A stretch of 64,000 bases of DNA from JAPPHA01 sp963662705. Lineage in GTDB: Bacteria; Pseudomonadota; Alphaproteobacteria; Rhodobacterales; Rhodobacteraceae. The stretch's first letter is position 1. Each line of letters starts with the position of its first letter. A model generated the notes under the pieces. The model made no database searches, was not told the DNA's origin, and saw only the letters and a list, made by a program, of their open reading frames with translations. The stretch lies in the NCBI GenBank assembly GCA_963662705.2, contig OY759767.1, positions 4,464,001-4,528,000 on the forward strand, given 5' to 3'. This document shows positions 1-9,642 of the stretch, piece after piece. The translations under genes were made by a program, and so were the position numbers.

Positions 1-316
1 AATTCGGGTTTTCGGACCTGTTTGCGGGCTATCGATTGGACCTCGCGAAAGTGTCCAGCTGCAATTACGAGCGCGAATAAGTCCCGCATCACACGGTTGG
101 GTAAAACGGGACATTCTTTTCGAGAATTGGTGTACCCAAAGGCTGTGTTCCTGTCCTTATGGCGTGAATTGTTCTTCCGTGCATTCCGAGATCCTGATCC
201 TTTCGACCAGCGCTGTCCGAAATAGCGTATTGGCCAGATTCGCGGTAAAGTACACGCTGAAGCGGGATCCTATCATTGGCCCCAACCCAACATACCAAAA
301 GGCCCACAATGGGCCC
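1..316. other. No recognisable gene
   Basis: Short open frames on both strands have no recognisable domain and no convincing ribosome binding site. The last 60 bases resemble, with gaps, the sequence just before the related repeat at 21048, so this is probably the edge of the same resolvase-associated element. Confidence 0.4.
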
Positions 317-495
317 AACCGGAGCTCTCAGAGGCTGTTGACGAAATGCCCGTGCAAGATCCGCTGATTGCGGTTGAGAGCATCGAAATTTTCCTGAAAC
401 TTCACCTATTCCCACGATATGCGTGAGTTCGGACAGCATTGCGTTCATTTCAGTTGTGCGGCGGCCGGAGTTCCCGGATTCTCTTTGGCGGGAGG
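317..495. repeat. Diverged ~180-bp repeat, copy A (tail of a resolvase element)
   Basis: This stretch aligns by eye along its length with 21048-21230; both begin AACCGGAGCTCTCAGAGGC. Its last 45 bases encode the C-terminal residues of the minus-strand resolvase (IRELRPP), and the remainder lies downstream of that stop. The second copy keeps the same coding tail without the resolvase body, so the repeat looks like the terminal segment of one type of mobile element. Confidence 0.6.
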
Positions 496-915
496 TAGCA
501 ATGGAACGCGGTTCGTCCGATCTCGAGCTGCTTGATGACATCATTGATGAACGGATAGGTCTTCGTGTCCCGAAGCATTGCCTCGGCGAGGCGGACTTTC
601 TCGTCGTCCATTGAGCGCGGCCTGCCGCCCTTCCGCCCGCCATTTCTTGCGGCAGCGAGGCCTGCCTTGGTGTTCTCGACAATCAGTTCGCGCTGGAACT
701 GGTCGAAAGCTGCGGTCATGTGGAAGAACAGGCGCCCTTCCGGTGTACTGCTATCGATATTCTGGGTGAGCACCTTGAACTCGAAGTTCCTGGCCTGCAT
801 GTCCTGCACGGACTGGATCACCTGCTTGAGCGAGCGTGCCAGGCGCGAGAGCTTCCAGACGACGATCGTGTCTCCGTCCCGAAGATACTCGAACGCGGCC
901 TTGAGTTGCGTCCGT
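450..915 (-). pseudogene. Serine resolvase/invertase, N-terminus missing
   Basis: The protein carries the middle and C-terminal parts of a small serine recombinase. Visible are the LKAAFEYLRDGDTIVVWKLSRLARS region, the GRLFFHMTAAFDQFQRELI helix, a GGRKGGRP linker and a C-terminal helix-turn-helix. The first ~40 residues, including the YxRVS-type segment with the catalytic serine, are absent. Upstream of about position 915 the frame reads into unrelated sequence next to the HEPN gene. It should be inactive for strand cleavage. The truncation lies at the junction with the neighbouring gene, suggesting deletion or a one-ended rearrangement. Confidence 0.8.
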
Positions 916-961
916 GCCGCGCTGCCCCGACGGCGCGGTACAGACTTCCCCAGGCGATTGC

Positions 962-2346
962 CTAATGCAGCTCCGGACCTAGCACTAAATCGCCCCAGTC
1001 GGTTGGCCGTCCTTCGCGAAGAAGCTTGAGTATTCCCCGCCGGCACAGTCCCTGCGCCGTTGAAATCGCAGCTCCGGCTTCCTTCGGCACTTCACCCTCG
1101 TGAACGGCTCGCGACGCCGTGTCATACGCAGCGCGCAGCACCCTGCGAATCGACCGCCTCTCTTCGAAGTTCGTGCCCAGATGCCACGCGCCAAAGAGTG
1201 CCAACCTGAATCGCATCTCCTGGCTGCGTTCGTTCCCGAAGTCCTTGAGATAGATTGCCTCAAGTGCAATGCGGAGGTCGATGTATCGATCTTCCAGTCC
1301 GGCCCCCTCGGCCATCGAGCGCCACCAGCGATCAACCGCGATTTTGAGTTTCCTGTTCGCGCCCTGCAGTGCCTGTAGGGTTGCGTCGATCTCGTGTGAA
1401 TCAATCGAATCTGGTGTGACATCCTCATGCAGCGTGATCACCGTCGCCCCCACCCCCGATCTCATTTTCTTCCACTCTCTCCGTTTAGGCCTGTCTGTCC
1501 CAAACGTCACCGCCGGACCCGACAGGCAAAAGCCCGCTGCACTTGGGTATTCGAGCCAGACCCGGCTGAGAGATACATTTCGACTCGTCACCAGCGACAG
1601 TGCGTCACGTACAAGTTCGAAATTGACGTCGTGGGCCGATCGGGATCGAACTGGTCCCCCACCCTCATCGTTGGAAGGTTGGAATAAAGCAGGCGATGTG
1701 GACAGCCCGAGCCTGAGCAACGTGAGTCCAAGGTAGTCACTCGCCCTGTCGCCCCGCAACATCGGCAATCGGGGAAGCTCCGCGGTCGAAAGCCCCAATG
1801 GCACCAGCTCGATATCGCCCCTCAGCACTACGGTTTCGCTCAGGAACAGACCGCTCACAACCGTCGCCATCCGGACTTCCACCGGCTGTCCCCGGCACCA
1901 AGCAGCCAATCGCCGGCAGCCGATTGCATGCCCGTTACCGCAGCTGCCTGAACCATCGCACGCGCGAAGTCCCGCAGGTCAGAGTTGTACTCCAAGCTGG
2001 TCAAGCCATGGTCATCACGGACGATAGTTGCGGCGCTGCCCCCTTCAATCGGAAACGAGTGTCCAATTCTGCCTGTTCCGGAGTCGATAAACCGTTCGAG
2101 AACGCCCCGTAACACGTCCAGTAGCCCGGTCATCAACGCCTCGGGCGAGTTCTGAAGAACGGATACCCTGACATTCCGCCCTTCAACCTCCCGCCCGTAT
2201 ACTTCGCGGAATTTGTTCGCCGTTATGTCCCGAAGCGTTCCCCGTTTCGATCCAATAGCGGGTGAGGCCCAGGCGTACTCGCGATACTCGATGTCGAAGC
2301 GGGTTCTCACCAGGATTTCGTTCAGTGCGTCACTCACGTGTCGCAT
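962..2346 (-). pseudogene. ApeA-like HEPN-domain protein, frameshifted
   Basis: Two overlapping minus-strand frames (2346 to 1855, and 1909 to 962) together make one protein of about 460 residues. The frame changes near 1893-1900, within a short G run, by one base. The C-terminal part resembles the Apea-like HEPN family: an ALEAIYL helix, an FRLALFGAWHL helix, then a Tyr-Asp...Val-His motif. In that motif the arginine of the usual RSxxVH pattern is replaced by alanine (YDTASRAVH), so the HEPN RNase site may be lost even without the frameshift. Family assignment rests on the C-terminal pattern. A sequencing indel cannot be excluded. Confidence 0.6.
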
Positions 2347-2601
2347 TCAACCCACCGCCTATTGAGCCAACGCGAGTCGTTTCGATTGCGGGCATGTAAC
2401 TTCCCTCCTGCGGTCACCACCTTCCTCCCAAGTCAAAACGCCTAGTCAACCGCAATAGTCCCTACGACGCCTCGAGATAGATCACTTTCCGGGCCTCGAG
2501 ACCAATGGCATCCACCAGAGCAAGACTAACGCTTCACCCGCTATTTGTTCAGTTTTGTTGGTTTTTGCAGTTGACATTGCTTTTTCCTATCGACCCCCAC
2601 C

Positions 2602-2656
2602 TTGACTTATCTACGGCATTGCCGTATATAATGACCGTGCATACGGTTATCTGGAC
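2602..2656 (+). promoter_or_regulatory. Promoter and two palindromes in front of a TA pair
   Basis: TTGACT (2602-2607) and TATAAT (2627-2632) form a sigma-70-like promoter with a long 19-base spacer. The palindrome TACGGCATTGCCGTA sits between the boxes and ACCGTGCATACGGT follows the -10. Paired palindromes over a TA promoter fit autorepression by the antitoxin complex. The first ATG (2631) overlaps the -10, so translation probably begins at GTG 2637, near-leaderless. Confidence 0.55.
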
Positions 2657-3028
2657 ACCGACATTTCTCCGGCAGGCGAGGCGTCTCCGGCTGACACAGG
2701 AAGAAATTGATGCCATCGTGAATGCACTCTCCGACGAACCGCTCTCCGGCGACATAATGGCTGGAACCGGAGGGGCGCGCAAACTTCGCCATCCAGGCCG
2801 CGCGGTGGGGGCAAGAGCGGTGGCTAACGGACCATTCATTATTTCGGTGGCGACGACGTGCCGGTCTTTCTCCTGTCCGTCTATGCCAAGTGCACGAAAG
2901 TGAACCTGTCCAGGGTCGAACGAAATGAACTCGCCAAGGTCCTGCCCGCTGTGGCGGATGCATACAGGTCAAACGCAAGGAAAATGGCGAGAAAACTCCG
3001 GCCGGACCAGGGAAGGATAAGGTCATGA
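2631..3028 (+). pseudogene. RelE/HigB-type toxin, frameshift plus nonsense
   Basis: The first part (IWTPTFLRQARRLRLTQEEI to KLRHPGR) and the last part (RTIHYFGGDDVPVFLLSVYA to the end) match a RelE-like toxin of the DUF1044/HigB-2 type. After HPGR two extra bases move the frame. In the second frame the conserved GGYR tyrosine codon is TAA (2825-2827). Both lesions lie before the C-terminal catalytic segment, so no working toxin is expected. Its stop overlaps the antitoxin start (ATGA), the usual coupling in these operons. Confidence 0.8.
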
Positions 3029-3336
3029 GTTTCGGGAAGGAACTGATCCAGAGTGCGAACGAGGCTCTCGCCATTGCCCGGGGCGATGCGGAACCGGCAG
3101 GCGCATTCGTTCCGGAGACCGTAAACGTCGCCGCTATCCGCAGGAAGCAGGGGTTGTCCCAGGCCGCGTTCGCGAAGCGATATGGCTTGTCTCTCGGCAC
3201 CCTTCGCGACTGGGAACAGGAACGGCGGGCGCCGGACAGGTCCGCCGTTGTTCTCCTGTCGCTGATTGACCGGGAGCCGGAACTGGTCGCGAAAACGCTG
3301 GCGTTACCCACTACTGTCCCAACGTTTCAATTCTGA
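3025..3336 (+). CDS. XRE-family antitoxin (NadS/HigA-like)
   Basis: This is a 103-residue DNA-binding antitoxin with a central Cro/C1 helix-turn-helix (VAAIRRKQGLSQAAFAKRYG, then LSLGTLRDWEQERRAPD), the arrangement of NadS-like antitoxins that neutralise DUF1044 toxins and repress their own promoter. It overlaps the dead toxin gene by four bases. An IS4-type element inserted in its last codons: excision would give an ending ...KTLALP and stop, while the present gene reads through into the IS end and gains seven residues (TTVPTFQ...). The domain is intact, so it probably still represses. Confidence 0.85.
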   Translation: MSFGKELIQSANEALAIARGDAEPAGAFVPETVNVAAIRRKQGLSQAAFAKRYGLSLGTLRDWEQERRAPDRSAVVLLSLIDREPELVAKTLALPTTVPTFQF

Positions 3337-4639
3337 TGTGACTTAATACGTTGTTTTGATTGCGATTATCCGCGTTTTCCGGCATTTCCGACTTGAGCAC
3401 CGCCGCATCTGCCGACACCATCCTGCGGTTCCTTCCCTCCAGAACGGCAGGTCGCAATGTACACCGGAAAGCTCGTCTTCAGCCAGGTCATGGATCATCT
3501 TCCGTGGCACAACTTCCATCAGTTCGTCGATCAGTATTCAGGCAATCACAAGGTCAAGTCATTCACCTGCTCCGATCAATTCAGGTGCATGGCCTTTGCT
3601 CAACTCACCTGGCGCTCGAGCCTGCGCGACATCGAAACCTGTCTGCGTGCCAGGTCCAATAAGCTCTACCACATGGGAATCCGCGGCGGCGTGGCAAGAA
3701 ACACCCTCGCCAACGCCAACAACGTCAGGGATTGGAGGCTCTATGCCGCCTTCACACAACTCCTGATCCACAAGGCACGGAAGCTGTACCACCAAGACGA
3801 CCATGGCCTCGACCTCGACAGCACGGTTTATGCACTCGATTCCTCAACCATAGACCTGTGCCTGTCACTCTTCCCATGGGCTCGGTTCCGCAAGACCAAG
3901 GCGGCCGTCAAACTGCACACTCTCCTCGACCTGCGCGGAAACATACCCGTATTCATCCACATCACCGAAGGAAAACTCCATGATGTCAACATCCTGGACA
4001 TCATGGCACCGGAACCGGGCGCCTTCTACATCATGGACCGTGCCTATCTCGACTTCGCCCGCCTGCACACCCTGCACCTCAATGCCGCGCATTTCGTGCT
4101 GCGTGCCAAAAAGAACACGAAACTCAGGCGCCTCTACTCCAACAAGGTCGACCGAACCACGGGAATCATCTGCGACCAGGTCGTCGTACCAGACGGCGTC
4201 ACCACGGCGCATGACTACCCCGACAAGCTGCGCCGCATCAAATACGTCGACACAGAGACCGACAAGACCCTGGTATTCCTCACCAATGATTTCGTCCTGC
4301 CGCCCCTGACCATCGCAGAGCTCTACCGTGCACGGTGGCGCGTGGAATTGTTTTTCAAATGGATCAAGCAAAACCTGAAAATCAAGTCGTTCTTCGGCAC
4401 CTCGGAAAACGCGGTCAAAAGCCAGATCTGGATCGCCGTTTCGGTCTATGTGCTGGTGGCGATCATTCGCAAGCGTCTCAAACTGGAGGCGAACCTCCAC
4501 ACAATTCTACAGATTTTGAGCGTGACCCCTTTCGAGAAAACGCCGTTAAATCAGTTGCTTAATCTCAACGCCCACAGAATTGAACAACCCCCTCCCTCTA
4601 ACCAATTGAATCTATTCAATTAACGTTGGGACAGTAGTG
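3309..4639 (+). mobile_element. IS4-type insertion sequence, copy 1 (1,331 bp)
   Basis: The ends are an 18-bp perfect inverted repeat beginning CACTACTGTCCCAACG (3309-3326 and 4622-4639). The 9-bp target duplication GGCGTTACC lies at 3300-3308 and 4640-4648. One transposase gene fills the element. A near-identical copy lies inverted at 17098-18427 with its own 9-bp duplication, so both insertions look recent. The target is the final codons of an antitoxin gene. Confidence 0.95.
3457..4623 (+). CDS. IS4-family transposase
   Basis: The 388-residue DDE transposase has an N-terminal DUF4372-like helical region (VMDHLPWHNFHQFVDQYSG), a first catalytic aspartate in YALDSSTIDLCLSLFPWA, a second in FYIMDRAYLDF, and a C-terminal YRARWRVELFFKWIKQNL segment carrying the glutamate of the YREK-type motif of IS4. 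The length is normal. The stop lies inside the right inverted repeat. The antisense frame over this gene is a shadow. Confidence 0.95.
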   Translation: MYTGKLVFSQVMDHLPWHNFHQFVDQYSGNHKVKSFTCSDQFRCMAFAQLTWRSSLRDIETCLRARSNKLYHMGIRGGVARNTLANANNVRDWRLYAAFTQLLIHKARKLYHQDDHGLDLDSTVYALDSSTIDLCLSLFPWARFRKTKAAVKLHTLLDLRGNIPVFIHITEGKLHDVNILDIMAPEPGAFYIMDRAYLDFARLHTLHLNAAHFVLRAKKNTKLRRLYSNKVDRTTGIICDQVVVPDGVTTAHDYPDKLRRIKYVDTETDKTLVFLTNDFVLPPLTIAELYRARWRVELFFKWIKQNLKIKSFFGTSENAVKSQIWIAVSVYVLVAIIRKRLKLEANLHTILQILSVTPFEKTPLNQLLNLNAHRIEQPPPSNQLNLFN

Positions 4640-4648
4640 GGCGTTACC

Positions 4649-4956
4649 GTAATATGGTCCGCATTTCGTGCTGCAAGGGCAGCCGCCAATCTACCCACTC
4701 CCTGCAGAGGCACCTTGCGTATTTCGTGGTCGAGCCGCATGGCATGAGGTCCATCCATCCCCCATCCCCTTGAGGACGACCCTGGCCAGCGTCACCACGG
4801 CCGCACGCGCCGGTCGCTTCCCGGATCATTGAAACGGGAAAACACCGCCCTTCCGGCAAGGAAAGCACGCGATCGCGGTCTCCCCTTGCCTTCCTGCTCT
4901 GAACCTAACTTAAAGGCGTTTATGCGCTGCACTAGAATTGCCGAGACGGCCCCGGA
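4649..4956. other. No recognisable gene
   Basis: Sequence between the IS and the integrase. It starts with the last bases displaced from the antitoxin (stop TAA right after the target copy) and holds only short open frames without domains. Confidence 0.5.
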
Positions 4957-6021
4957 ATGAACTCCGATAACCCCGAAATTGCCCGAATTTCGCCCACCGG
5001 CGGCTCCAGCCTCCCAGTCGCCGCGTCGGCACCGGCAACCGCGCGAGTCACGGAATCCGCCCTCGTTCCCGCCTCAATCGCCCGTCTCGGCGACGATGCG
5101 TGCCACGCCTGGGTCGAATTCTTCGCTTCGCACATCCGCAACCCCAACACACGTGCCTCCTACGCCCGGGCGGCCCGCGCCCTGTTCCGCTGGCTCGGCG
5201 ATCGCGGTATCGAGGACATCCGCGACATCCGGGGAGTCCACGTCTCGGCCTGGATTGAGGACCGGCTCACGTGCGGCATGGCGAAAGCGACCGTGAAACT
5301 GGAACTCAAGGCCGTCCGGCAACTGTTCGCCTGGCTGGCACTCCACAGGATTATCCCTGAATCACCGGCCGTGTCGGTCCGCGGGCCGAAGCACGTGGTG
5401 CGGACCGGCCTGACACCGGTGCTGACGACAACTGAGGCCCGGCGGTTCATGCGCTGGCTCCCGTCCGGGACGATCACCCAACTTCGTGACCGGGCGTTCA
5501 TTGCAACCCTGACGTATAGCTTCGCCCGGGTCTCGGCAGCGGTGGCGATGAACGTGGCGGATGTCTCCGTCCGCGACGGGCGCTGGCACGTCCGGTTGCA
5601 CGAGAAGGCCGGCAAGATCCTGGACATTCCGTGCCATCACCGCCTGGAGGAGCACCTCAGGGACTACATGGAAACCGGAGGGCTCATGGAGCGCGAACTT
5701 CGTGCGACGCCGCTGTTTCGTTCGGTGGATCGCCGCAAAGGCTCCGTCTCTCTGTCGGACCGCAGGTGGAGCCGACACCGGGCACGGGAGGCGGTCGAGC
5801 GCCGGGCCATTCGTGCGGGTGACGAGGGCGTCATCAGCTCGGGATACATCGGCTGTCACAGTCTCCGGGCGACCGGGATCACGGCATACCTGGAGCATCC
5901 CGATGCACGCGTCGAGGTTGCGCAATATCTTGCCGGACATTCCCGCACGGAGACGACGCGCCTTTATGACCGCCGCGAGGAGCAGGTTTCACTTGATGAA
6001 GTCGAGCGGATCGGCATTTAA
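4957..6021 (+). CDS. Tyrosine recombinase/integrase (paralogue 1)
   Basis: The 354-residue site-specific recombinase has an N-terminal SAM-like core-binding domain (residues ~45-130, with NPNTRASYARAARALFRWL) and a C-terminal catalytic domain. Catalytic residues seen: first Arg in SFARVSAAVAMNV, Lys in LHEKAGKIL, His-x-x-Arg in CHSLRATGI, His in YLAGHSRTETT, and nucleophilic Tyr in TRLYDRR. It is paralogous to the integrase at 14818-15807; both end ...SLDE(V/I)ERIGI. The first ~40 residues are unlike the paralogue, so a later start is possible. No attachment site was identified. Confidence 0.9.
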   Translation: MNSDNPEIARISPTGGSSLPVAASAPATARVTESALVPASIARLGDDACHAWVEFFASHIRNPNTRASYARAARALFRWLGDRGIEDIRDIRGVHVSAWIEDRLTCGMAKATVKLELKAVRQLFAWLALHRIIPESPAVSVRGPKHVVRTGLTPVLTTTEARRFMRWLPSGTITQLRDRAFIATLTYSFARVSAAVAMNVADVSVRDGRWHVRLHEKAGKILDIPCHHRLEEHLRDYMETGGLMERELRATPLFRSVDRRKGSVSLSDRRWSRHRAREAVERRAIRAGDEGVISSGYIGCHSLRATGITAYLEHPDARVEVAQYLAGHSRTETTRLYDRREEQVSLDEVERIGI

Positions 6022-6046
6022 TGGGGTAGGGGAAGGAACGGGAACC

Positions 6047-6646
6047 ATGACGGCACAGGCCAGACACAGGGAAACCCGCCGGGCGACATACCAGGACGTG
6101 CTCGACGCGCCACCCCACAAGGTGGCCGAGGTGATCGCCGGCACGCTCCATACCCATCCGAGGCCGGCCATGCGGCATGCCTGGGCTAGTTCGCGTCTCG
6201 GTGGCCGCCTCGATGGCCCTTTCAATCCCGGAGTCGGCGGCCCCGGCGGCTGGTGGATCATCGACGAACCGGAACTGCATCTGGGCGAAGACATCGTGGT
6301 TCCCGACCTCGCCGGTTGGCGGCGCGAGACGATGCCCGAATATCCGGACGCGGCGTATTGCACGATTGCGCCGGACTGGGTCTGCGAGGTGCTCTCGCCT
6401 TCTACACGGCGGCTGGATGTGAACGAGAAGCGGGCGCTCTATGCCCGTGAGGGCGTCGGACAACTCTGGTTCGTTGATCCCGACGCACGGACGCTTGAGG
6501 CCTTTGAGTTGCGCGAGGGGCAGTGGCTGGTGCTGGACACGCTCGCCGATGACGCTCCGGTCTCGCTTCCTCCTTTCGATGCCATCACCTTCCCGCTCGA
6601 CGCCCTCTGGCCCGAGGTGATCGCAGGTGCGGGAAAGGCGGAATAA
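6047..6646 (+). CDS. Uma2-family (DUF820) PD-(D/E)XK nuclease-like protein
   Basis: This 199-residue protein of the Uma2 family has a restriction-endonuclease-like fold. The core motifs are DIVVPDLAGWRRE (acidic residue after the strand) and WVCEVLSPSTRRLDVNEKRALY (E-x-L-S-P and the conserved Lys). The family is abundant in cyanobacteria and scattered in proteobacteria, and its biological role is not settled. The start was set at ATG 6047, behind GGAACGGGAACC. The longer open frame upstream overlaps the integrase out of frame and is not coding. It follows the integrase by 25 bases. Confidence 0.85.
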   Translation: MTAQARHRETRRATYQDVLDAPPHKVAEVIAGTLHTHPRPAMRHAWASSRLGGRLDGPFNPGVGGPGGWWIIDEPELHLGEDIVVPDLAGWRRETMPEYPDAAYCTIAPDWVCEVLSPSTRRLDVNEKRALYAREGVGQLWFVDPDARTLEAFELREGQWLVLDTLADDAPVSLPPFDAITFPLDALWPEVIAGAGKAE

Positions 6647-6950
6647 CGAGATTTTCCGAGTCAACCGTCGCGCGGCGGGGCATCCGAGGCCCGGCATTTC
6701 CGGAATGCCAGGCAGCACGGCTCAACCTCATTCCGGCCCCGGATTCGGGCCCAGCCTGAATACTTTCTGTCATGCCGTAGATCTGGTCCCAGCTCGCTCT
6801 GCCTGCTGGGTTTTTATATGTTTTCATGCCGATGCTTCCGCCACATCGGAGGTAGAGGCAATTCGTTCCATCACGTCGCAACTGGACGAATACCCCATCT
6901 CAGACCTGGCAAAACTGGAGCGTTATTCCGATATAGCGGTCAACAGTGGT
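6647..6950. other. No recognisable gene
   Basis: Low-information stretch between the Uma2 stop and the patatin remnant. Open frames here are short and without domains. Confidence 0.5.
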
Positions 6951-7621
6951 TTATGGTGCACTTTCCGCGAATTGCGCGAGGATCGCATCTTCGCGCCTTG
7001 CGAATGATTCTCGACCAAGGTCGTAGACGTCTCCCAGCTTGGCGACGTCGTGCTCCATGAAATCAGACGCGTAGCGCCGACTCGTCCAGGCGTCGTCGAT
7101 CCGGATCGTCGTGATGTCCGGAAACAATATTTGCCGGAGAGTTTCAACGGTGTTCGAACTCGTCTGGAGCAACGTCGAAAACGTCGGCGTTGCAGTGGAA
7201 AATAATCTCGCCAATAGTCGATTGCGTTCCGGAAATGACCCAGTACCCAAACTGAGTAATCGAATCCGCTCCCGTTCGACTTCCAATGATCCGACAGCGT
7301 CAGTGAGCGCAAAGAGCGAGGGATTGTTCGCGCAGAACCCGCCATCCACCACAGTTCGTTTTCCGCCGTTAAAGGTCGAGACGGACTTCTTTCTGAAAAA
7401 AGGAAAAGCCGCACATGACGCCACAACTGCGTTGGTGATCGAACAGCCGAAACCAGGCCGGAAGCTCTCCTTGCGCCGATGTGCTTGGTCAGCGTGGCTC
7501 TTGAACACCATAGGGCGGTTGTACTCCAAGTGCGTCGCCACAATCCCCACATTTGTCAAAAACGCATCGAATCCCTTGGAGCTTGAATCATATCTCGCTT
7601 TCTCGCTTTTTCCGTTTTGTT
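6951..7621 (-). pseudogene. Patatin-like phospholipase, N-terminal half lost
   Basis: The remaining ~220 residues hold the second half of a patatin fold: SITNAVVASCAAFPFFRKKS (the strand and helix before the active-site Asp), then TVVDGGFCANNPSLFALTDA with the catalytic DGG and an NNP motif. The nucleophile segment (GxSxG) and oxyanion GGG loop are missing because the IS5-type transposase gene abuts at 7622. The architecture resembles patatins of the CapV kind used as CBASS effectors, but no cyclase is nearby, so a defence role is a guess. The missing half was not found beyond the IS. Confidence 0.7.
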
Positions 7622-8395
7622 TCAATGGGATGCCTCACGTGCCACCCGCCGCATCATGAAACGGCAAGCCGCCAGCTGACACCATGCCAGTGAACTCGCC
7701 AAGCTCCGCTCGAAATCCTTCGCAAGACGCCGGCATCGCGACATCCAGCCAAACGTCCGCTCCACAACCCAGCGACGGTACAGCACCGTGAAGCCCTTGA
7801 TATCCTTCGGCTTTTCCATAATCTCAAGCAATCCACCAAGCCCGAGTTCCTCCAGCTTCGAGACAAGCTTCGGACCCTGGTAGCCACCGTCCGCCCACAG
7901 TTTCGTCACCTCCGGCGCCTTCTCCAGCATCCCGACGATCACCCCAGGGGCGCCGTCCCGGTCCTGCACATCGGCCGCATGAACCTCGATCATGATCGGA
8001 GCCCCTTCGACGTCCACGGCAATGTGACGTTTCCGGCCCTTGATCTTCTTGCCGCCGTCGTAGCCGGCAGGACCGCCGCTCTCCGTCGTCTTCACCGACT
8101 GGCTGTCGATCGCGGATGCTGTCGGCTCCGCGGAGCGTCCCGCCAATTCCCGGACATGCCCGCGCAGCACGTCCATCATGGTCTCAAATGTCCCGTCGTC
8201 CCGCCAAGCATAGAAATAGTTCTGAACCGTCGTAAACGGCGGAAAACACTTCGGAATCGCACGCCACTGGCATCCGGTGCCCAACATGTACTGGATGGCG
8301 TTGATGACCTCACGCAGATCAGTCGTGCGCTGACGCCCCATCCGAGATGGCGGCGGAAGAAGCGCCTCGATCAGTTCCCATTCCCTATCCGTCAA
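7622..8395 (-). CDS. IS5-family (IS427-type) transposase
   Basis: Intact 257-residue DDE transposase. It begins with the DUF4096-like domain (TDREWELIEALLPPPSRMGR), then DDE residues in SAIDSQSVKTTESGG, LWADGGYQGPKL and WVVERTFGWMSRCRRLAKDFE. Length is typical of single-frame IS427 members. The outer inverted repeats could not be identified with certainty, so only the gene is given. It sits directly against the patatin fragment. Confidence 0.9.
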   Translation of the reverse strand: MTDREWELIEALLPPPSRMGRQRTTDLREVINAIQYMLGTGCQWRAIPKCFPPFTTVQNYFYAWRDDGTFETMMDVLRGHVRELAGRSAEPTASAIDSQSVKTTESGGPAGYDGGKKIKGRKRHIAVDVEGAPIMIEVHAADVQDRDGAPGVIVGMLEKAPEVTKLWADGGYQGPKLVSKLEELGLGGLLEIMEKPKDIKGFTVLYRRWVVERTFGWMSRCRRLAKDFERSLASSLAWCQLAACRFMMRRVAREASH

Positions 8396-9143
8396 ATCGG
8401 TTTCAAAGCGCTCGCCATTTCGTTTATATGTCTGTTGCCCTCAACATCCACCGCATCGGTCTTCTGCTGCGTCGCAAGGTACGACGACGACGCGCCGCCT
8501 GACGGCGCTCCTGAAACACCGGTTCATTCGTGACCCGCCCGGAGCGGGACCGGCTCCCTATGGGCTGATGGCGGCGAAAGCCGCAAAATTCGGTCCGGTA
8601 GGCGTGAAATCAGCCGTTCGGGACGCGCCAACATCCCGATGCAAACCGGATTGCCGCGGCGCGGCATTCCGGTTTGTCGAAAATCGTCGTCCGCCACCGC
8701 CGAAAAAAGGGGGTTTTCTGGCGGACACTAGCTATCGAAGAGAAGTTGGATCGAGATGCGTTTGGACCGCGAATTCAGTCGGTCAGACATTTCCACTCAG
8801 CATTTGACGAAGTGGTTCAAGTATCGGAAGTTCCTATAGATGGTGTACGGTGGAGTTCTAGCGGTAGTATGTTTGCCTATCGCGGCGTGCGGAACACCGC
8901 GTATGAGCTCGAAAAACAGGACTTGAGAGACTTGATGAGTGGATCAAATCCGCTCGGCTCAATAGTCTTGTAAATGAGGCGACTAGTGTTCGGGAGAGCA
9001 GACTAAGAATATTGAGATAAAGGTGAGCCCCGAGTTTGACAACACCTGGCCTGCATAGCTCACCAAAAGGAGGTGCATGGGATCGGATTTGTGATATTGG
9101 TGAATGAATACAACAACATACGCCACCACGAGGATCGGACCCC
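8396..9143. other. No recognisable gene
   Basis: About 750 bases between the IS5-type transposase and the IS1380 remnant. One plus-strand frame (8674-8973, 99 codons) could be a gene fragment, but I recognise no domain. The last 100 bases probably include the left end of the IS1380 element. Confidence 0.4.
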
Positions 9144-9642
9144 ATGCAGACAGAGTGTACATCACCGCAACTGGAATTTGAAGGCCTCGGAAAGCGTCGG
9201 GTTGTCGGGAAATTCGACGGCGGCCGGATGACTTCCGACGCCGGCGCCCTGTTGCTGCGGGAAGCCGATCGCCTGTTCGACGTCACCGGGCGCTTCGCGG
9301 CCTGTTTTGTCGATCATCGCAATCCCGAGCGTGTCGAGCATCACCTCGAGACCCTTGTCGCACAGCGGGTGATTGCCCTTGCGCTGGGTTACGAGGATAT
9401 CAACGACCATGACCGGCTGCGCGACGACACCGCCCTGGCCCTGGCCAGCGGCTGTCCGGACGTGACCGGGGCCGGGCGTGTCCGGGAGCGTGACCGGGGT
9501 CATGCGCTGGCCGCGTCGAGCACGCTGAACCATCTGGAGCCTGGCGCGCCGAAGGTGGCGGCCACGCACCGGTACAAGAAGATCGTCGCGGAGCCGGGCG
9601 ACATCGACCGGTTGCTGGTGGCCCTGTTCCTTGAGGCCCATG
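9144..9642 (+). pseudogene. IS1380-family transposase, 5' part
   Basis: The N-terminus (MQTECTSPQLEFEGLGKRRV, then FDGGRMTSDAGALLLREAD) and the LVAQRVIALALGYEDINDHD block are typical of IS1380 transposases. The reading frame is interrupted after ...LFLEAH by an IS21-type element. The same gene continues in frame at 13523 once one GCCCATG target copy is removed. Confidence 0.9.

Noticed and set aside
962..2346. Programmed frameshifting in the HEPN gene
   Set aside because: The shift site is a plain short G run without a slippery heptamer, and many neighbouring genes carry similar lesions, so decay or error is simpler.
7611..8430. Attempt to define full ends of the IS5-type element
   Set aside because: No convincing inverted repeat or target duplication could be matched by eye, so only the transposase gene is annotated.
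8674..8973. Plus-strand 99-codon frame between the IS5-type and IS1380 genes
   Set aside because: No recognisable domain, no ribosome binding site, and it lies in a patch of element debris; not called as a gene.
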